Source: Streptomyces colonosanans
GTDB lineage: Bacteria > Actinomycetota > Actinomycetes > Streptomycetales > Streptomycetaceae
NCBI RefSeq assembly: GCF_001866645.1
Contig: NZ_MLYP01000013.1
Location: 62,001-126,000, forward strand
Reading direction: 5' to 3'
DNA length: 64,000 nucleotides
Positions 61,548 through 64,000 of this stretch are shown piece by piece. The notes under the pieces are model-generated. The model did not search any database. It was given only the letters and a program-made list of their open reading frames with translations, and was not told the DNA's origin. Within the stretch, counting starts at the first letter, position 1. Each line of letters opens with the position of its first letter. The position numbers and the translations under genes are program-made.

Positions 61548-62446
61548 CGGGTCCGCCCCGCTCCGCCGGCCGAGGGGAGCGTGTGCGGCTTGTCGGTGAG
61601 CGCCCCGAGCAGATCTGCGAGCGCTCGTCCGCCTGCGACGAAGGCCACGGCGCACTCGGCGTCGGATGCGCGCCGGTGCTCGTGCGGCACCACCGCCAGA
61701 TGCGGCTCGATCGACAGTGCGCCGGTGTAACCGGCGTCGAGCAGCAGGCGCAGGCAGTCCGCGACGTGTGCGTGCCCCTGGCCGGGCAGCCGGTACACGG
61801 GAGCCGTGGGCGGACCCTCCGCGTCCTTGATGTGGACGTGCCGTACCCGGTCGACGATGTCGCCCAGCAGGTCGTAGGCCGAGTAGCCGTGGGCGATGCC
61901 GTTGCCGGTGTCGAAGAGCAGGCCGAGTGCCGGGCTGTCCACGGCGTCCAGCAGCTCGCGCATGCGGGACGCGCTGCTTCCCGCCCATCCCGCGCAGTTC
62001 TCGTGCAGCAGGATCAGGCCGGCGCCCTCCGCGCGCTCCGCCAGCGCCTGCATCCGCTCGGTCACGACCGCCCGCCAGGCGGGCTCGGCGAGAGAACCGC
62101 TCGGGTAGGACATGACCCGGACGTGGCGGGTGCCCAGTGTGCGGCAGCGCCGGCTCAGCACGCGGAGTTCGTCCAGGTCGGCGGCGAAGTCGCCGTCGGC
62201 CGCCCGCGACCATCCGCCGATCCGTGAGTCGACCGCGACCACCCGCAGTCCCGCTCCCTCGACCGCCGCGGCCATGTGTGCGAAGGCCGGCTCGGGAAGT
62301 TCGGCCAGCGGAATGCCGTCGACATCGCGCAGCTCGATGGCGCTCCAGCCGAGCGCGGTGATCGCGGCCACTTGGGCGTGGATCCCGTACCCCGCCTCGT
62401 CACCGATGCCGGCGAGGGTGAGGCCCGTCGATGCGTCAGCAGGCAT
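61544..62446 (-). CDS. Sugar phosphate isomerase/epimerase-like TIM-barrel protein
   Basis: A 300-residue xylose-isomerase-type barrel (AP endonuclease 2 superfamily). Metal-binding positions are in AIELRDVDG, LLHENCAGW (Glu), LLFDTGNG (Asp), HVHIKDAEG (His) and SIEPHLAVVP (Glu). Relatives include inosose dehydratase IolE and sugar or keto-acid epimerases. The protein is encoded between two dehydrogenase-linked genes and overlaps both by 4-11 bases, so a role in isomerising or dehydrating a cyclitol or sugar intermediate is likely. Confidence 0.88.
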   Translation of the reverse strand: MPADASTGLTLAGIGDEAGYGIHAQVAAITALGWSAIELRDVDGIPLAELPEPAFAHMAAAVEGAGLRVVAVDSRIGGWSRAADGDFAADLDELRVLSRRCRTLGTRHVRVMSYPSGSLAEPAWRAVVTERMQALAERAEGAGLILLHENCAGWAGSSASRMRELLDAVDSPALGLLFDTGNGIAHGYSAYDLLGDIVDRVRHVHIKDAEGPPTAPVYRLPGQGHAHVADCLRLLLDAGYTGALSIEPHLAVVPHEHRRASDAECAVAFVAGGRALADLLGALTDKPHTLPSAGGAGRTR

Positions 62447-63464
62447 TGCACGCCGATCCCGCCGCGTCCCACGCCCGCTGCTCGCGCAGCGTGCACAGCC
62501 GTTTCGCCTCGTCGACCAGCCGCACCGTCTCAGCGGCCAGGCCGATGCCGAACGGGCCGCCCTCGGCGAATTGCCGGTAGGCGTCGCGGAGGAACGCGGG
62601 CAGTGCGTCGTCGGGGAACACCTCACGCGCCGTGCGGTCGGACCGGGTGACGGCGAGTTGGGCGTACCCGTCCTCCCCGCTGACCGGGTAGTGGCCGACG
62701 GCGGTCGCGTCGTTGAACACACAGGTGATCCTGCGCTCCCTGACCGGCGCCGTCAGATCCGAGATGATGCGGGTCAACGGTCCGCGCTGATGGGCCAGAC
62801 GCAGCGTCGCGGTTCCCAGCCGGGGCCGTACGACACCGTCCGCGGCGAGATCCGACCAGGTGGCGTCGGTCAGCCGGGCGGGTCCGGCCAGCCGCAGGGC
62901 CACGCCCAGCGCGTGCGGGACCTCGACGTCGAAGGCGGTCGGATGGCCGCTGGTGGCCAGGCTGCGGCTGAAGCGCGGTTTGCGCTGCACCACACGGATC
63001 TGGCGGAGTTCACCGAACTCCCCGCCGGCCATACATTCCTCCAGGCGTCGGGTCAGGGTGCTGACCTGCCACTGCGCCACCACGATCAGCCGCAGCCGGT
63101 GACGCCGGCGCAGCTCTTCCACCCGGCCGAGCTGGGCGATGTCCACCGCCAGCGGCTTCTCCACAATGACGTGGACAAATCCGAGCCGGGCCAGTTGCTC
63201 GATCACGGTGTCACGGCCCTTGGGCGGCGTGCACACATGGACCACCGTGCTCGCCGGGTCGAGTTCGGCGCGGGCCCGCTCCAGGGTCGGCAACAGGACG
63301 GTGCCCTCGGGGAGGGCGGCCGGCTGTGGCGCGGGATCCACGGCGACCATCGGCGCATCGGCGAACAGTGTCCCCGCGGGCGTGCGCTGCCGGAGCCGGT
63401 CCAGCACGGGAAGATGCAGGCCGGCCCCGGCGCGGCCCAGTCCGACAACGAGGGTGCGGAACAT
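62436..63464 (-). CDS. Gfo/Idh/MocA family oxidoreductase (first gene of operon)
   Basis: A 342-residue dehydrogenase. The N-terminus RTLVVGLGRAGAGLHLPVLD is the Rossmann fold, VIVEKPLAVDIAQLG the lysine motif, and the substrate side reads HPTAFDVEVPHALGVALRL, where D and H match the usual pair. The C-terminal half is longer and more divergent than in the second Gfo/Idh enzyme, so the two probably act on different intermediates. The frame is open for 96 more codons upstream, but the ATG at 63464 after GGAAGGGGGG is clear. It begins the operon; an inverted repeat lies 45 bases upstream. Confidence 0.87.
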   Translation of the reverse strand: MFRTLVVGLGRAGAGLHLPVLDRLRQRTPAGTLFADAPMVAVDPAPQPAALPEGTVLLPTLERARAELDPASTVVHVCTPPKGRDTVIEQLARLGFVHVIVEKPLAVDIAQLGRVEELRRRHRLRLIVVAQWQVSTLTRRLEECMAGGEFGELRQIRVVQRKPRFSRSLATSGHPTAFDVEVPHALGVALRLAGPARLTDATWSDLAADGVVRPRLGTATLRLAHQRGPLTRIISDLTAPVRERRITCVFNDATAVGHYPVSGEDGYAQLAVTRSDRTAREVFPDDALPAFLRDAYRQFAEGGPFGIGLAAETVRLVDEAKRLCTLREQRAWDAAGSACNAC

Positions 63465-63508
63465 CGCGTGCCCCCCTTCCGTCCACGGCCGACCCCTGCC
63501 CGAACCGA

Positions 63509-63540
63509 CCGATATCGACACCGATCTCATGTGATATCGG
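63509..63540. promoter_or_regulatory. Inverted repeat in the divergent promoter region of the cluster
   Basis: CCGATATC (63509-63516) and GATATCGG (63533-63540) are exact inverted repeats with a 16-base spacer in an AT-rich patch, 45-76 bases upstream of the minus-strand operon and 200 bases upstream of the aminotransferase. It is a likely operator for a cluster regulator not in the window. Confidence 0.6.
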
Positions 63541-63741
63541 CTTTGCGTAGGTTTCCGAGACGCGTGTGTGCTGTCAATGCGACGCTCCCGGGACCTGCCG
63601 CCGGGCGGGTGAATGATCCGGATCCGGCGCGCCACCACCCGATCCGGTCCGTCCGACGGCAAGGTGGTCGGCCGGACCGGATCGAAACCCATCGGCGTCC
63701 GGGCCGTTTCCGCCCTTTCCCCGAGCGTGTACGGGAGCCCC

Positions 63742-64000
63742 ATGCAGCCCATCTCGCTGACCGAGCACGGCCGACCCGATCTGCCCGGGCTTTCCGTACC
63801 GTTTTTCTCCCAGGCCGCGTCGTTCGAGCGGATCTGGCCGGAGGTCGAACGTCATCTCACCGAGGTGTTCGGAAGAGGGAAGTACTCCCATGGCCACAAG
63901 GTCGCGGATTTCGAGGAGGCGCTGGCCGGATACACCGGCGCGCGGCACGCCATCGCTGTCAACAGCGGCACCGACGCGCTCGTCCTGCTGTTGCGCGCGG
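63742..64000 (+). CDS. DegT/DnrJ/EryC1/StrS family PLP aminotransferase (partial, cut by window edge)
   Basis: The first 86 codons of a sugar or cyclitol aminotransferase. The N-terminus reads VPFFSQAASFERIWPEVERH, LTEVFGRGKYSHGHKVADFE and ARHAIAVNSGTDALVLLLRA: the family pattern G-x3-S-x5-FE and the SGTDAL phosphate-binding loop. These enzymes aminate keto-sugars or keto-inositols using PLP. GGGAG precedes the ATG. It faces away from the Gfo/Idh operon and shares its control region, so the two probably serve one pathway. Confidence 0.9.
   Translation, partial: MQPISLTEHGRPDLPGLSVPFFSQAASFERIWPEVERHLTEVFGRGKYSHGHKVADFEEALAGYTGARHAIAVNSGTDALVLLLRA

Overview
This window looks like chromosomal DNA of a Streptomyces or close relative. 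The GC content is very high with strong GC bias at third codon positions, GTG and TTG starts are common, and there are lineage-typical genes: a sortase-anchored chaplin, an NsdA-like TPR regulator, a PAS-SpoIIE phosphatase, a DUF397 protein, an Rv1733c-type membrane protein and a LytR-type cell-wall ligase. No rRNA, tRNA or CRISPR array was found. Most genes are single or in short operons, with accessory insertions and gene remnants between them.

Layout. 0-9 kb: acetyltransferases, a BlaI/M56 sensor pair sharing a 33-bp palindromic operator with a divergent PAP2 phosphatase, an aldo/keto reductase, a large secreted protein, a nucleoside deaminase whose stop codon lies in the end of a 299-bp MITE-like element, and a chaplin. 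9-23 kb: a secreted peptidase-like hydrolase, arginine deiminase, a baeRF-type protein, SpoIIE phosphatase, NsdA-like regulator with a divergent kinase-like protein, a secreted amidase, a universal stress protein, DUF397 and a hydrolase. 23-27 kb: a TnpB-only insertion element fused to the 3' third of paaK. That fragment is bounded on its other side by a second, inverted transposon-type end; an acyl-CoA ligase follows. 27-34 kb: serine hydrolase, a Ser/Thr kinase with C-terminal TPR repeats, an MpaB-type oxygenase, an MFS remnant and NDH-2. 34-38 kb: dhaKLM, GH75 chitosanase, PadR. 38-45 kb: an old-yellow-enzyme/FadH flavoenzyme, two MarR regulators with clear operators, a PrmC-like methyltransferase, and a molybdopterin oxidoreductase coupled to a flavin reductase. 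45-47 kb: remnants of acetylxylan esterase and of a Rho paralogue around a methyltransferase. 47-51 kb: D,D-carboxypeptidase, UppP, and a coupled crcB-DUF190-crcB fluoride-exporter operon with a probable fluoride riboswitch. 51-57.5 kb: VOC protein, MarR, SseB-like, TerD, TatB-like, a small conserved-looking ORF, LytR-CpsA-Psr ligase, lytic transglycosylase-like protein, ArsR.

57.5-64 kb: a tightly coupled minus-strand operon (Gfo/Idh dehydrogenase, sugar isomerase-like TIM barrel, M20 hydrolase, Ldh-family dehydrogenase, second Gfo/Idh enzyme, a small unassigned protein, and a 46-residue peptide ORF followed at once by a perfect hairpin terminator). It is divergent from a DegT-type PLP aminotransferase cut by the window edge. 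I infer this is one arm of an uncharacterised biosynthetic cluster for an amino-cyclitol or amino-sugar-like product, possibly involving a carrier or precursor peptide. It is the most promising candidate in the window for an undescribed system.
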